A stretch of DNA of 44,350 nucleotides from CAZGCA01 sp964524145. Its GTDB lineage: Bacteria; Hydrogenedentota; CAZGCA01. The notes beneath the pieces were generated by a model. It did not search any database and was not told the origin of the DNA. It was given only the letters and a program-made list of their open reading frames with translations. Position numbers and translations under genes: made by a program. Below, piece after piece: positions 14,834 through 23,849 of this stretch. The stretch spans positions 1-44,350 of the forward strand of contig CAZGCA010000051.1 of the NCBI GenBank assembly GCA_964524145.1. Reading direction: 5' to 3'. Each line of letters opens with the position of its first letter. Positions within the stretch are counted from its first letter, which is position 1.

Positions 14834-16107
14834 CAGCCATGGATATCAAAAGTTACCTGCGCGAGATAGACGGGCTGACCACAGGCACCGAGCTGCGCAA
14901 GAAGAAACGCGTGTATGACGATGAGTGTCGACGCGGTCTTCATGAGATCGATCGAGTGGTCGACGGTACCGTCGTCAAGAGTCGCAAGGGAACGTTGTTT
15001 GTCAAGGAGACGCGGTTTCCGTTGGACCACGGGCACGGTGACGCCGTGCTTGGATCGGCGCTCTCCTTACCGGCCAGTGCAATCTCGGTAGCCGCCAACA
15101 GTCCGGAGTTGGGAGAGTTCGACCTCGGGGCGGCGATGTATCTGGACACAGAGACGACGGGGCTTGCGGGCGGCACGGGAACGTACGCGTTTCTCATAGG
15201 GTTCGGCATGTTCGAGGAAGGCGGCTTCGTTGTACGACAGCTCTTCATGCGGGACTATCACGAGGAAGAGGCGATGCTGCACCACTTCGCCGAGCACGTC
15301 AAGAACGCCTCTGCAGCGGTGAGTTTCAACGGGAAAACCTTCGACATTCCGCTCTTGCAGACACGGTTCATAACGGCGCGGCTCCGCTCGAAGCTTGCCG
15401 ACCTGCCGCACTTCGATCTGCTGCACGCCGTACGACGCCTCTGGAAGGAACGCATCGGCGACTGCAGTCTGGGCAACGTCGAGGCCCTCGTGCTCGGCGT
15501 CACGCGCGAGGGCGACGTGCCGAGCAGCCAGATTCCGCAACTCTATTTTGACTACGTGCGGTCACGCGACGCGCGGCCGTTGGCACGCGTCTTCTACCAC
15601 AACTGCCAGGACGTGCTCTCGCTTGTCGGGCTCGCGCAGCTAGCGTGTAATGCCGTTTCGGGCTACGAGGACGAGCGCGACATTGATCCCGCGGACCTGT
15701 ACAGCCTTGGCAAACTCTACTTCAAACAGAAACGGTTCGAGGAGAGTCTGTTCTGTGCGGGGCGGGCCCTCGAGATGTCTCCGGCGCGGCAAGTCCTCAG
15801 ACGTTGCGCGTATATCCGGGCGTACTCGTTGAAAAGGCTCCACCGCTGGGATGAGGCTGAATCTGCGTGGCGGTTGTTGCTCCAGGATTTCCCCGACGAG
15901 ATAGTACCGCGTATCGAACTGGCAAAACACTACGAGCACCGAACGCGAGACCTCGATCGAGCAAGGTTGCTCTGCGACGAGATTGCTGGTATAGTGCAGA
16001 CAGCGGCGTCGCAGGACGCGGACCGGGTTGTGGGCAGCACTAAACCAGAGCTCGAGCACCGTCTCGATCGAATTCGTCGCAAGATGGCACGTGACGATAG
16101 AATGTAG
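14830..16107 (+). CDS. mrfB: DnaQ-like exonuclease with TPR tail (MrfB/YprB family)
   Basis: This protein has 425 residues. Residues about 95-275 form an RNase H-like DEDD exonuclease: YLDTETTGLAGGTGTY gives the first acidic pair, VSFNGKTFDIPLL the next and YHNCQDVLSLVGL the last, with a Tyr/His-type active site. Residues about 285-400 are helical TPR-like repeats (YSLGKLYFKQKRFEESLFCAGRA). In Bacillus, MrfB degrades DNA during mitomycin-adduct repair together with the MrfA helicase. The ATG at 14830 overlaps the mrfA stop by four bases, so translation is coupled. Confidence 0.88.
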   Translation: MTAMDIKSYLREIDGLTTGTELRKKKRVYDDECRRGLHEIDRVVDGTVVKSRKGTLFVKETRFPLDHGHGDAVLGSALSLPASAISVAANSPELGEFDLGAAMYLDTETTGLAGGTGTYAFLIGFGMFEEGGFVVRQLFMRDYHEEEAMLHHFAEHVKNASAAVSFNGKTFDIPLLQTRFITARLRSKLADLPHFDLLHAVRRLWKERIGDCSLGNVEALVLGVTREGDVPSSQIPQLYFDYVRSRDARPLARVFYHNCQDVLSLVGLAQLACNAVSGYEDERDIDPADLYSLGKLYFKQKRFEESLFCAGRALEMSPARQVLRRCAYIRAYSLKRLHRWDEAESAWRLLLQDFPDEIVPRIELAKHYEHRTRDLDRARLLCDEIAGIVQTAASQDADRVVGSTKPELEHRLDRIRRKMARDDRM

Positions 16108-16155
16108 AATATAGGGGATTGAACTGCGGTTGGAAGGCAAGGAAGGAACCGGGAA

Positions 16156-16755
16156 ATGAGAAGGATGTTCTGTTTGGCGATTGCCGTGGTGGTAGGTGCG
16201 GGTTGTGCAACAACGGGCGGCGTGGGCGGATATATGGCCGATCGCGGTGGCGACTTCATGGACATCGCGTCATGTGACGTCGGGGTGGGCTACGGTTTTG
16301 AAGGCAACGCGAAGGTGACGGACTATTTCGGCGTAGGACTCGGGAGTTTTGAGGGCTTGAAGATCGGTACGGTGGGTCGCACGGGCGGCATCTGGTACCA
16401 GAATGACTACTGCGAGTACATACCAGGTTATGTGGCCATGCGCATGGTGGAGATGAAACCGGTTGCGGGCACGGTCGAGGCCTTTGCGGGCGCACAGAGA
16501 CGTACCTGCTGCAACTGGGAAGGAGATCCCGAGTCCGTTGAGGACGCGGCTCGCGGACTGTTTAAGGACAAGCCGGAAACGATATCACCCGAGACGGACC
16601 GCGGCAAGTACGACATTGGCGGTCACGGCTCGCTCATATTCATCGACGGCGGTTTCACGTTCCGGCCTCTCGAGCTTTGGGACTTTGTGGTTGGATTGTT
16701 CGGGAGCGACTTCCAGGGGGACGACAGCGCGGGAACGGCAAACGGTACACAGTAG
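16156..16755 (+). CDS. Lipoprotein of unknown function
   Basis: The signal peptide ends in a lipobox (VVVGAGC, Cys 17), so it should be lipid-anchored at the cell envelope. The 199 residues after it are Gly-rich with alternating patterns (VGVGYGFEGNAKVTDYFGVGLGSFEGLKIG) that look like beta strands; LIFIDGGFTFRPLELWDFVVGLFG near the C-terminus is hydrophobic. I do not recognise the family. The ATG has GGAAGG ten bases upstream. It follows mrfB by 48 bases and may share its transcript. Confidence 0.75.
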   Translation: MRRMFCLAIAVVVGAGCATTGGVGGYMADRGGDFMDIASCDVGVGYGFEGNAKVTDYFGVGLGSFEGLKIGTVGRTGGIWYQNDYCEYIPGYVAMRMVEMKPVAGTVEAFAGAQRRTCCNWEGDPESVEDAARGLFKDKPETISPETDRGKYDIGGHGSLIFIDGGFTFRPLELWDFVVGLFGSDFQGDDSAGTANGTQ

Positions 16756-16900
16756 AAGGTATCCAAGGGGACGGAGAAGGCAGTCGGCACCAGAGCCGGG
16801 GGGCGGTTCCACTATTCAAGAATCACTGCAACCGGGCGGGACATGGGAGATCCAATCGGGGCATGAGCACTACACCGCGGGTGCTCCATCTTCCTTCCCG

Positions 16901-16929
16901 TTGACTCGGGGACTGTCCGGTGTTAGGAT
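16901..16929 (+). promoter_or_regulatory. Sigma-70 promoter upstream of the GspF-like-domain gene and polX
   Basis: TTGACT (16901-16906), 17-bp spacer, TAGGAT (16924-16929) with an extended TGT. The start would be near 16936, giving a leader of about 150 bases. The 16756-17088 gap holds this promoter and otherwise nothing that I can identify. Confidence 0.6.
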
Positions 16930-17088
16930 AGGCAGCGGGAAACGCGGCATGTGCCGAAGGGGGTGCCTGATGCAGATGTTTTCACTGAGATGGATACGGG
17001 CACACCCGGCACGTTGTTCCTGCCGTGACAGTCGAGGAACGAGACCGAGATCGACTGTCTTTGGCGAGAACGGGGAGTGGTGCCTGCC

Positions 17089-17721
17089 ATGCGCACCTTC
17101 TACTACAAAGCGTACGACCAGAAGGGCCTGAAGAAGAGCGGGGTGATCGAGGCGCCGCACCGCGAGGGGGCAGACGCGGAGCTTCGCAACGGCGGACTGC
17201 GTCCTTACCTCCTTCAAGACTACTTCGTGCTCAAGAAGCTGCTGCGCGAGAAGCAGAAGAAGCGGACCCAGAAACTGGTCATGGGTGGCGTAGTCGCGGT
17301 CATCGCAGCCGCCGTATTCAGCGGTACGATAGTGTGGTATGCCGGCAGGGAGCGTGCGCCGGACATCGAGAGCTACAAGCAAAGCGGGATTGTTGCGGGA
17401 AATCCGGGGCTGATAAATGCCAAGACACGAGAGGAACGCGAGTTCGGTCAAGGCATGTACCAAATATGGCACAACTTCTGTCCGGGCTCCGTCAGCGGTC
17501 TCGAGGTGAGCAGGGTTTTCATGACGGTGTATGTGACGAGGAAGATACGGGATCTGTCGCAGAATGACCTGGAAATGCTGGGGTCAAATACCGTGCGCCA
17601 GCTGCAGAAACGGTTTGGCGCCACTTCGTGTCAGCTGTGGGTTGCGGAAGGCAATACGACAATCCTTGAAGTGAGCTACACCGGTCTCACAAAGACGACG
17701 CGCGTGAAGCATTACAGGTAG
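17089..17721 (+). CDS. Single-span membrane protein with a GspF/PilC-like N-terminal segment
   Basis: Residues 1-45 (RTFYYKAYDQKGLKKSGVI, then EAPHREGADAELRNGGLRPYLL) match the start of type II secretion GspF/PilC proteins (FxYKAxDxxGxxxxGxIEA). But the rest of GspF is absent. Instead there is one membrane helix near 65-85 (LVMGGVVAVIAAAVFSGTIVWY) and a soluble C-terminal domain of about 120 residues that I do not recognise. The total is 210 residues from ATG 17089; a GTG at 17077 close to GGGGAG is an alternative. Such a fragment could dock onto a secretion or pilus motor, in line with the PilT genes of the window, but this is inference. Confidence 0.65.
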   Translation: MRTFYYKAYDQKGLKKSGVIEAPHREGADAELRNGGLRPYLLQDYFVLKKLLREKQKKRTQKLVMGGVVAVIAAAVFSGTIVWYAGRERAPDIESYKQSGIVAGNPGLINAKTREEREFGQGMYQIWHNFCPGSVSGLEVSRVFMTVYVTRKIRDLSQNDLEMLGSNTVRQLQKRFGATSCQLWVAEGNTTILEVSYTGLTKTTRVKHYR

Positions 17722-17767
17722 AGCAAACGGGCCTTCCAGGTTTCGCGTCCAGGCGGTCAATTAACTT

Positions 17768-19486
17768 ATGAACAACCGAGAGATTGCATCTATATTCGAC
17801 GAGATCGCCGACATACTCGCCATCAAGGGTGAGAACCCGTTCAAGATTCGCGCGTATCAGAAGGTGTCGGGCGTGATAAAGGAGCTCGGCGAGGAGCTGT
17901 CGGCGATCAGCGAGCGGGGAGAGCTGAGAGAGATCGATGGGATAGGGGAAGCGATAGCGAAGAAGATCGACGAGCTGTTGAGCACGGGCAAACTCGAGTA
18001 TTACGAACGTGAGAAAGGGTCCATACCGCCGGGTTTGCTCGATATGCTCGAGGTGCCGGACCTGGGACCGAAGAAGGTCAAGCTGCTGTATGACAAGTTG
18101 AATGTGGAATCCATCGAACAGCTCGAAGAGGCTGCTAAGGCCGGCACCATACGGGACCTGCCGGGGATGGGTGCCAAGACCGAGGAGAACATTCTGCGTG
18201 GTCTCGCGATGCTCAAGAAGAGGGCCGGCAGAATGCTATTGGGCAAGGCGGTGCCGCTGGCCGATGATATTGCGGCCGCGTTGAAGAAGGTCAAAGGAGT
18301 CCGCCATGTCGTAGGTGCTGGAAGCGTGCGACGGGGTAAGGAGACGGTCGGTGATATCGACATTCTCGTCGTGGCGACCAATCCGCAAAAGGTGATGGAC
18401 CGGTTTGTCTCGCTGCCGCATGTCGAGACGGTCCAGGCTAAAGGAGACACGAAATCGAGCGTGCGCACGGACTCAGGGGTGCAGGTTGATGTTCGGGTCG
18501 TCCCACAAGAGAGTTTCGGAGCCGCGCTGCAGTATTTCACCGGGTCGAAACCGCATAACATACAGCTCCGCGAGATGGCAGCCAAACGCGGCCTCAAACT
18601 GAACGAGTACGGTGTGTTCGACGAGAAGAGCGGCGAGAAGGTTGCCGGCGAGACCGAGGAAGATGTGTACGCGGCGCTTGACCTGCCGCTGATTCCGCCC
18701 GAGATGCGCGAGGGTATCGGCGAAGTGGATGCGGCCATAAAAGGCACGCTGCCGACCCTTGTGACGCTGGACGATATCAAAGGCGACTTGCACGTCCACA
18801 GCACGTGGAGCGACGGCAAACACACCGTCGCCGAGCTCGCAACCGAGGCGAACCGGCGCGGCTACCGGTACCTCTGCATTACCGACCACTCGAAATCGCT
18901 GACCATCGCCAACGGCCTCTCCGAGAAGGATCTCGTGAAACAGATGGCCGAGATCCGGTCGGTCAATCGAAAGACGAAAGGCGTCCGGTTGCTCGCGGGA
19001 ACCGAAATGGACATGCTCGCCGATGGAAAGCTCGACCTGTCCGACGAGATTCTGGGCGAGCTGGACTTCGTCATCGCGGCTGTACACAGCTCGTTCAAGC
19101 AACCGAAGAACAAGATGACCGCCAGGATCTGCAAAGCCATGGAGAGCGAACACGTTGACGCCGTATCCCATCCTACCGGGAGGCTTATCGGCCGGAGAGA
19201 GCCTGTTGATGCGGACTGGGAAACGGTGTTCAAGGCGGCTACCGAGACAGGTACCGCGCTCGAGCTTAACGCCCACTACCTCCGGCTGGATCTCAACGAC
19301 GTCCATCTGCGCCGTGCGAAAGAGCTCGGGGTAAAGATCGTCATTGGAACCGACGCGCATGTCATACCCGAGCTGGACATGATGCGGTTCGGCGTGATGA
19401 TGGCCCGCCGCGGCTGGCTCGAGCCAAGTGACGTGATCAACACCCTGCCGGTCACGAAGCTTCTGAAATACCTTGGCGGGGATTGA
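17768..19486 (+). CDS. polX: Family X DNA polymerase with PHP exonuclease domain
   Basis: PolX fills short gaps in base-excision repair and has a 3'-5' exonuclease. In order: N-terminal helix-hairpin-helix regions (IREIDGIGEAIAKKIDELL and PDLGPKKVKLLYD), the polymerase site GSVRRGKETVGDIDILV near residues 183-200 with its Asp pair, a third Asp in VQVDVRVV, then a PHP domain from about 335 (DLHVHSTWSDGKH, ITDHS, GTDAH). The 572 residues are the usual length. It begins 46 bases after the upstream membrane protein and is probably co-transcribed with it. A DNA repair role agrees with the nearby mrfAB. Confidence 0.95.
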   Translation: MNNREIASIFDEIADILAIKGENPFKIRAYQKVSGVIKELGEELSAISERGELREIDGIGEAIAKKIDELLSTGKLEYYEREKGSIPPGLLDMLEVPDLGPKKVKLLYDKLNVESIEQLEEAAKAGTIRDLPGMGAKTEENILRGLAMLKKRAGRMLLGKAVPLADDIAAALKKVKGVRHVVGAGSVRRGKETVGDIDILVVATNPQKVMDRFVSLPHVETVQAKGDTKSSVRTDSGVQVDVRVVPQESFGAALQYFTGSKPHNIQLREMAAKRGLKLNEYGVFDEKSGEKVAGETEEDVYAALDLPLIPPEMREGIGEVDAAIKGTLPTLVTLDDIKGDLHVHSTWSDGKHTVAELATEANRRGYRYLCITDHSKSLTIANGLSEKDLVKQMAEIRSVNRKTKGVRLLAGTEMDMLADGKLDLSDEILGELDFVIAAVHSSFKQPKNKMTARICKAMESEHVDAVSHPTGRLIGRREPVDADWETVFKAATETGTALELNAHYLRLDLNDVHLRRAKELGVKIVIGTDAHVIPELDMMRFGVMMARRGWLEPSDVINTLPVTKLLKYLGGD

Positions 19487-19705
19487 TCGGCTGGTCGGTA
19501 AGGATTCTTGAAGTAGCTTTGATCATGATGGGCATCTGATTTCTTGATCACGTGATGCTGGAAGGATGGATTTGCGCGAAGATGGCACTACAGACAGAGT
19601 CTGCGTCCCGGTATGAGCGGAGTCTTGACGGTCCGCGATCCTGCGGAGGCCGCTCACGAGAGCCCCGGCTGTCCCGAAACCGGATCTCCTGGGTCACTCT
19701 TGCGG

Positions 19706-20206
19706 TTACCCTTCCGAAAAACGCCCCCTTATCTCTTCGATTGCCCTCTCCGCCGCGGCCTTGACATCTTCCGGGCTTCTCAGCGAGTCGGCAATAGACC
19801 GTACGACAGGCAGAGCGTAAAGTCCGCACCGTTGTCCCACTTGTCCAAGCGCCCAACAACGTCGCGCCACGTCGCCATCTCCGTCGGCCTCTGCCAACAG
19901 CGCCATTTCATCCAGGCGTTGATGCACGGCCCACAGTGATCGCCGGATCTCGTTTAGGAGTGGATGATGTGCCTCCGCGACGTAGAACGCCGGTTGATCG
20001 AAGGCTTCGAGCAGCCTCTGCACTTCTGCCGCAGGCGTCCCGAGCTTGCCGGCCCCCTTTCTCACGAGTATGATCCAAGGACTGCGCCTTAACCGATAAA
20101 GCCGCCTCAATCCCGGGGCCACGGTTCTTGTCATATCCCACAACGTCTTGACGACGTCCCAAGTCGACTTGATGTTGCACATAGCATACGTCCCCACACC
20201 CTTCAC
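19706..20206 (-). CDS. Helical protein of unknown function, third gene of the kinase operon
   Basis: I do not recognise it. The 166-residue protein has a basic, weakly hydrophobic N-terminal third (VAPGLRRLYRLRRSPWIILVRKG) and a helical acidic C-terminal half rich in Ala, Glu and Arg. The GTG at 20206 overlaps the receiver-gene stop as GTGA; an ATG at 20182 with GGGGA eight bases upstream is a good alternative (MCNIKSTW). Position after a histidine kinase and a lone receiver suggests an output or partner protein for that system. Nothing in the sequence shows DNA binding or catalysis. Confidence 0.6.
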   Translation of the reverse strand: MKGVGTYAMCNIKSTWDVVKTLWDMTRTVAPGLRRLYRLRRSPWIILVRKGAGKLGTPAAEVQRLLEAFDQPAFYVAEAHHPLLNEIRRSLWAVHQRLDEMALLAEADGDGDVARRCWALGQVGQRCGLYALPVVRSIADSLRSPEDVKAAAERAIEEIRGRFSEG

Positions 20207-20631
20207 GGAGAGTGGCTTCTTTCTAACATTTCGTTGACTATATCCACAAGCTCGAAGGGAGGAGTAAGGTTTTTTTCGTAGGTGGGAACATCAGGCGCGA
20301 CATTCTTGAAGTCGTCCATCGTTTGCGGGTTTCGCAGATTGGTGAGCACGATGAACGGCGTCTCACGACAAAACCTTCGCAACTCAGGGTAAAGCAAGAG
20401 GCCTGTACGAAGTCCTTTGTCGCACTCAGGATTGTGTGCGTAGCGTTTGCCAGGTGGTATCATGATGTCCAAAATGACGATGTTCGGCTCTGGGTCATCT
20501 GAACCCGCGAGATAGTCTATCGCTTCGTCCGGATCTCTCTTCTGCACAACATCGAATCCGCTCTTCTCGAGAGCCATCACGTAGTACTTCATTGGTTCTA
20601 TGTCGTCATCAATGACGAGAACAACGGGCAT
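20203..20631 (-). CDS. Single-domain response regulator (receiver only)
   Basis: The 142-residue protein is a CheY-like receiver with no output domain. It shows the acidic pocket VLVIDDD, the phosphoryl-acceptor Asp in IVILDIMIPP near residue 54, the conserved Thr in FIVLTN and a Lys in PTYEKN near 118. An insert of about 15 residues (GKRYAHNPECDKGLRTG) follows the phosphorylation site. It starts 23 bases after the histidine kinase stop and overlaps the next gene, so it is the likely target of that kinase. Without an output domain it must act by protein contact, perhaps with the downstream product. Confidence 0.9.
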   Translation of the reverse strand: MPVVLVIDDDIEPMKYYVMALEKSGFDVVQKRDPDEAIDYLAGSDDPEPNIVILDIMIPPGKRYAHNPECDKGLRTGLLLYPELRRFCRETPFIVLTNLRNPQTMDDFKNVAPDVPTYEKNLTPPFELVDIVNEMLERSHSP

Positions 20632-20654
20632 TTCTGATCTCCTAGTCTGTTACG

Positions 20655-23144
20655 CTATGCTCTTGCCAAACCATGCGGAAGTAGGATTCGGAATTCGGTG
20701 GGCTGCCCACAGTTGCTGAGTGCAATGGTACCTCCGTGTGCAGTAATGATTTCCCTCACAACCCATAGCCCCAAACCGTCGCCCGACACATTGCTCTGTT
20801 CAGAATTTGGCCCGCGAACCCCTTCCTCAAAGATCGCCTCGTCCCAACCGTCCGTAATGCCTGGTCCCCAATCCCTGAAGAGGATTTCGTAGCCTGCACC
20901 CGTATCCTGGGTTGCTACCTCAACCTGAAACGCCGCGGGGTCGTTGTAAGCGTACTTCACAGAGTTGCCTAAGAGATTGAAGAAAACCTGCCGAATTTGG
21001 CTTCTGTCTACCCACAGGTAAGGTATCTGGCGGAAACCGTCGTCAGAGATTCGCCGACTTGAGAAACTGCGTTCGCGCAGAAGTGGCCCAATCTGGTTCT
21101 TGGCGGGTGCGAAAATGTCTCTAAGAAGATAGGTTTGCTCAGGTCTTAATTGCAGCTTCTCGACGTGGTACCTAAAGAAATCAACATTGGCGAGTAGACG
21201 TCTTGTTAGATCGTGCCACGAACATATGTCGTCAGCGTAAGGGTAGCTGAACTCAAAGCCTCTGGCCTGACTCTCCCTCTGGATAAACTCCGCGGCACCA
21301 CGTATTGTCGCCAGCGGCGCTTTGAGCTCGTGGGTCAGCCTGCTAAGCGTCTTCGCACGCCGTTCAGTTACCAGGCAGACAGAGAGGTGTGGGACCACAG
21401 CTTGCCCGATGGCGTCAACGACTGACACATCGCTCCCCAGGAACATGTTTGGCCCCATAGGGGCTCGATCTGCTCGCTTATTGACACATCTGATTACTCC
21501 GATGACGTGTCCGTGGGAGTCCGTAAGCGGAACAAACAAACACATATTCTTGTCGGATTTCTGTGTCTCCAGACTCTTCCCCCGCCACTCAGGCTCCATC
21601 TTGGCATCGAGAGTGACAAGCGGCTCACCCTGCTTCCAGACGTTGCCAGTTATACCTTCACCCAATCTGTAGAAGTGCTCCTCAGGTGGGAGGCTTGGAT
21701 CCCAAGTTAGACCAGTTGTGGCTCTCGGTTCGAGGCTCTTGCCAGTTTCGTTAACAAGGAGAATAGTGACAGCTTCGCAGTTTAGCACGCGCTGGATGTC
21801 GCGGACAGCTTCATCAAGGAAATCATCAACTTCTGCGGTGCGGGACACTGCTAGGTTGACTCTTGCTGCTGCGGCTTGGCACACATCTTCCAGTAATGTC
21901 TCGTACGTTTTGGCGACGTATTCAGCGCACTTCTTTAAGTCCAGATCGGAAGGCGGTGCTGGTGCTGATTCTGTCAGAAACAGATTGACGACCAACTCCA
22001 CATGATTCGGGTTATACGTGTTCTGGACAGGAATTGATATCATCCTGGAAACGCCAAGGTCTTCGATGAGTTCAGGGTGTGCGAATTGGTGGGCGCCATA
22101 GGAACGCTCCAAGTCGAAATGGGAAACCATTTGGGCTTGAACAGTAATACCGCTGAGCACCTCGGTGCAACGCACCACAGAAGTCGTGCTCGGCTGCGGA
22201 CTCCCCGGCCATTCGGAGAGCAAGCCCAGGAGGCCCTCACCCGGACAGTGTTCCCAAACCTTAACGAGCTTGCAGTTCACCACAAGCTTACCGATAACCT
22301 CAGCAAGCGTCTTGCAGAAAGAGCGGACACTGTGCTGCCTGACATGCATCAAGGCATCCATGAATTGAGCGAGTTTCTCCGGCGGACAGGAGGCTTGGGG
22401 CTCCACTAGTGTTAGTGTGGATGCACATTTGGAGCGCGGACGTTTCCGTACCGGGACACCATGATCGCGCAACCACCTTGCGGACGACTGGGCACTGGTA
22501 TGCGGGTCGGTCGGAGTGCAGTCCTGCTCCACTACCAGCCACCCGTCGAACGCTGCTTCCCGGACCGCTTCCAAGACAGCAGACAGGTCAACAACGCCAG
22601 CGCCAAGCTCACCAAATCCTCGCGCATACCGGTGGAAGGAACGACCGTAAACGGGTGTCCAGTCTTTCAAGTGAATGCCAATCAGCCGGTCAGCGAGTCT
22701 CTTGATTGCCTCAGCGGGATCGTCACCTGCTATGAATAGATGTGCCGTATCGGGCAGGAACTTCAACTGCGCATGTTCCTCGAGCAGTTGCGATGCCATT
22801 TCAAGACGGTGGACGCGCTTGTACATATGAGGGTGAAGAGCAAGCGTATATCCCTCATCCACCGCTCGCCGGCAGGTGCTTTCCTCCCAGTCCTCGATAT
22901 ACAGGTAGGTTGGACGGTAGTCTCGGCAGTACTCGATGCGCTCGGAGAGTCTCCCACCCACCAACCCTACAAATTCGAGCCCCAGTTCCTTCAGTACTGC
23001 CTGCATCTCGCTCGCCTTCGGCAACGTGGACGGAGCCTGAGCAATCTCAACACCTTCGTAGCCCAATTCATGGATGGTCTGGAAAACCTCGATCCAACGC
23101 ACCAACCGAGGACCCCAAAGAATTGTCTGAAATGCAACCTTCAT
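20655..23144 (-). CDS. Sugar isomerase-type TIM barrel fused to GAF domains and histidine kinase
   Basis: An 829-residue fusion, numbered from ATG 23144 (MKVAFQTILWG); GGGG lies 8 bases upstream, and a GTG at 23174 is an alternative. Residues 1-235 are an AP-endonuclease-2/xylose-isomerase-like barrel of the inosose dehydratase (IolE) type. The metal-site motifs are kept: LALHPHM, PDTAHLFIAGDDP, IGIHLKDW and WLVVEQDCTP. Residues about 255-400 and 410-585 are two GAF-like domains, the second the clearer (RLGEGITGNVWKQGEPLV). A kinase core follows: H-box THELKAPL with His about 605, N-box NLLGNSVKYAY, G1 DWGPGITD and G2 GDGLGLWVV. No membrane segment is seen, so it is cytoplasmic. A sugar or cyclitol sensor is the natural inference; whether the barrel is still an enzyme is open. 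Confidence 0.9.
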   Translation of the reverse strand: MKVAFQTILWGPRLVRWIEVFQTIHELGYEGVEIAQAPSTLPKASEMQAVLKELGLEFVGLVGGRLSERIEYCRDYRPTYLYIEDWEESTCRRAVDEGYTLALHPHMYKRVHRLEMASQLLEEHAQLKFLPDTAHLFIAGDDPAEAIKRLADRLIGIHLKDWTPVYGRSFHRYARGFGELGAGVVDLSAVLEAVREAAFDGWLVVEQDCTPTDPHTSAQSSARWLRDHGVPVRKRPRSKCASTLTLVEPQASCPPEKLAQFMDALMHVRQHSVRSFCKTLAEVIGKLVVNCKLVKVWEHCPGEGLLGLLSEWPGSPQPSTTSVVRCTEVLSGITVQAQMVSHFDLERSYGAHQFAHPELIEDLGVSRMISIPVQNTYNPNHVELVVNLFLTESAPAPPSDLDLKKCAEYVAKTYETLLEDVCQAAAARVNLAVSRTAEVDDFLDEAVRDIQRVLNCEAVTILLVNETGKSLEPRATTGLTWDPSLPPEEHFYRLGEGITGNVWKQGEPLVTLDAKMEPEWRGKSLETQKSDKNMCLFVPLTDSHGHVIGVIRCVNKRADRAPMGPNMFLGSDVSVVDAIGQAVVPHLSVCLVTERRAKTLSRLTHELKAPLATIRGAAEFIQRESQARGFEFSYPYADDICSWHDLTRRLLANVDFFRYHVEKLQLRPEQTYLLRDIFAPAKNQIGPLLRERSFSSRRISDDGFRQIPYLWVDRSQIRQVFFNLLGNSVKYAYNDPAAFQVEVATQDTGAGYEILFRDWGPGITDGWDEAIFEEGVRGPNSEQSNVSGDGLGLWVVREIITAHGGTIALSNCGQPTEFRILLPHGLARA

Positions 23145-23266
23145 TATGCGAGCCCCAGAGCTTGTCGCTTGCACCCCATCAACGACGCCACTTCACAAAG
23201 GACTTCGATCTATGGACTCCTAATGAAACCCGTGGCTTTCGTGACGAGCCCATAACCCTATTCATC

Positions 23267-23295
23267 ACATTAGCGCATAATGCAGTTGTTGTCAA
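23267..23295 (-). promoter_or_regulatory. Sigma-70 promoter of the TIM-barrel kinase operon
   Basis: Minus-strand consensus TTGACA (23290-23295), 17-bp spacer, TAATGT (23267-23272). Start near 23260, leaving a leader of about 115 bases before ATG 23144. Confidence 0.75.
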
Positions 23296-23849
23296 GAGCC
23301 TTTCGTCGTTTTCCCTCACTTCGCATCTCATCGTATTGGCTGCAATAAATCCAGTTTTACAGCGAGTGCCCGGAAACGACCATTACACTTTGGCACTTCG
23401 AAGTTCTACTCCATGGGCATGGGAGAGGTTTGGTTAATAAGAGAAAATGACCGTGTTCTGCGCTGGAATTGGGACGGGACTAATTCCTTGGTTTGCAGCA
23501 ACGCGGAGCTCCGGCCCAGCGTCTTCAGTTCCACAAGGGATCGGCTTCGCGACCTTCTATCTCATGGTTGCCGTGGCGGTCGGTGCAGACTTTCTCGCCG
23601 CATTCCATCCGCGCTGCTTCATTCTCGGATTACCGCTTTCCCGATGAACCACGCTGCCGAACGTCGATCCCAGCCCGCATTTCTCACCACAGCTCTACTG
23701 CAACACCGGATTTGCCCATGTCTACTGCGTCGCACTCGGTCGGCCTTCTCGACGTACCGTTCAGGTACGCCTGTGATGGCCTCGGTCGCGCTCCTTGTAT
23801 CCATAGGCATCTCCGGCGTTTCGTCACGACCTCCGGTGAGAAAAGCGGG
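23296..23849. other. Apparently non-coding gap
   Basis: About 550 bases without a gene I can support. A plus-strand reading frame at 23447-23647 has a hydrophobic stretch (FATFYLMVAVAVGADFLAAF) but has no ribosome-binding site, resembles no family and is short. The base composition looks less GC-rich than the flanks. It may hold decayed coding sequence. Confidence 0.4.

Noticed and set aside
23447..23647. Short hydrophobic plus-strand frame
   Set aside because: No ribosome-binding site, no family resemblance and an amino-acid make-up fitting chance.
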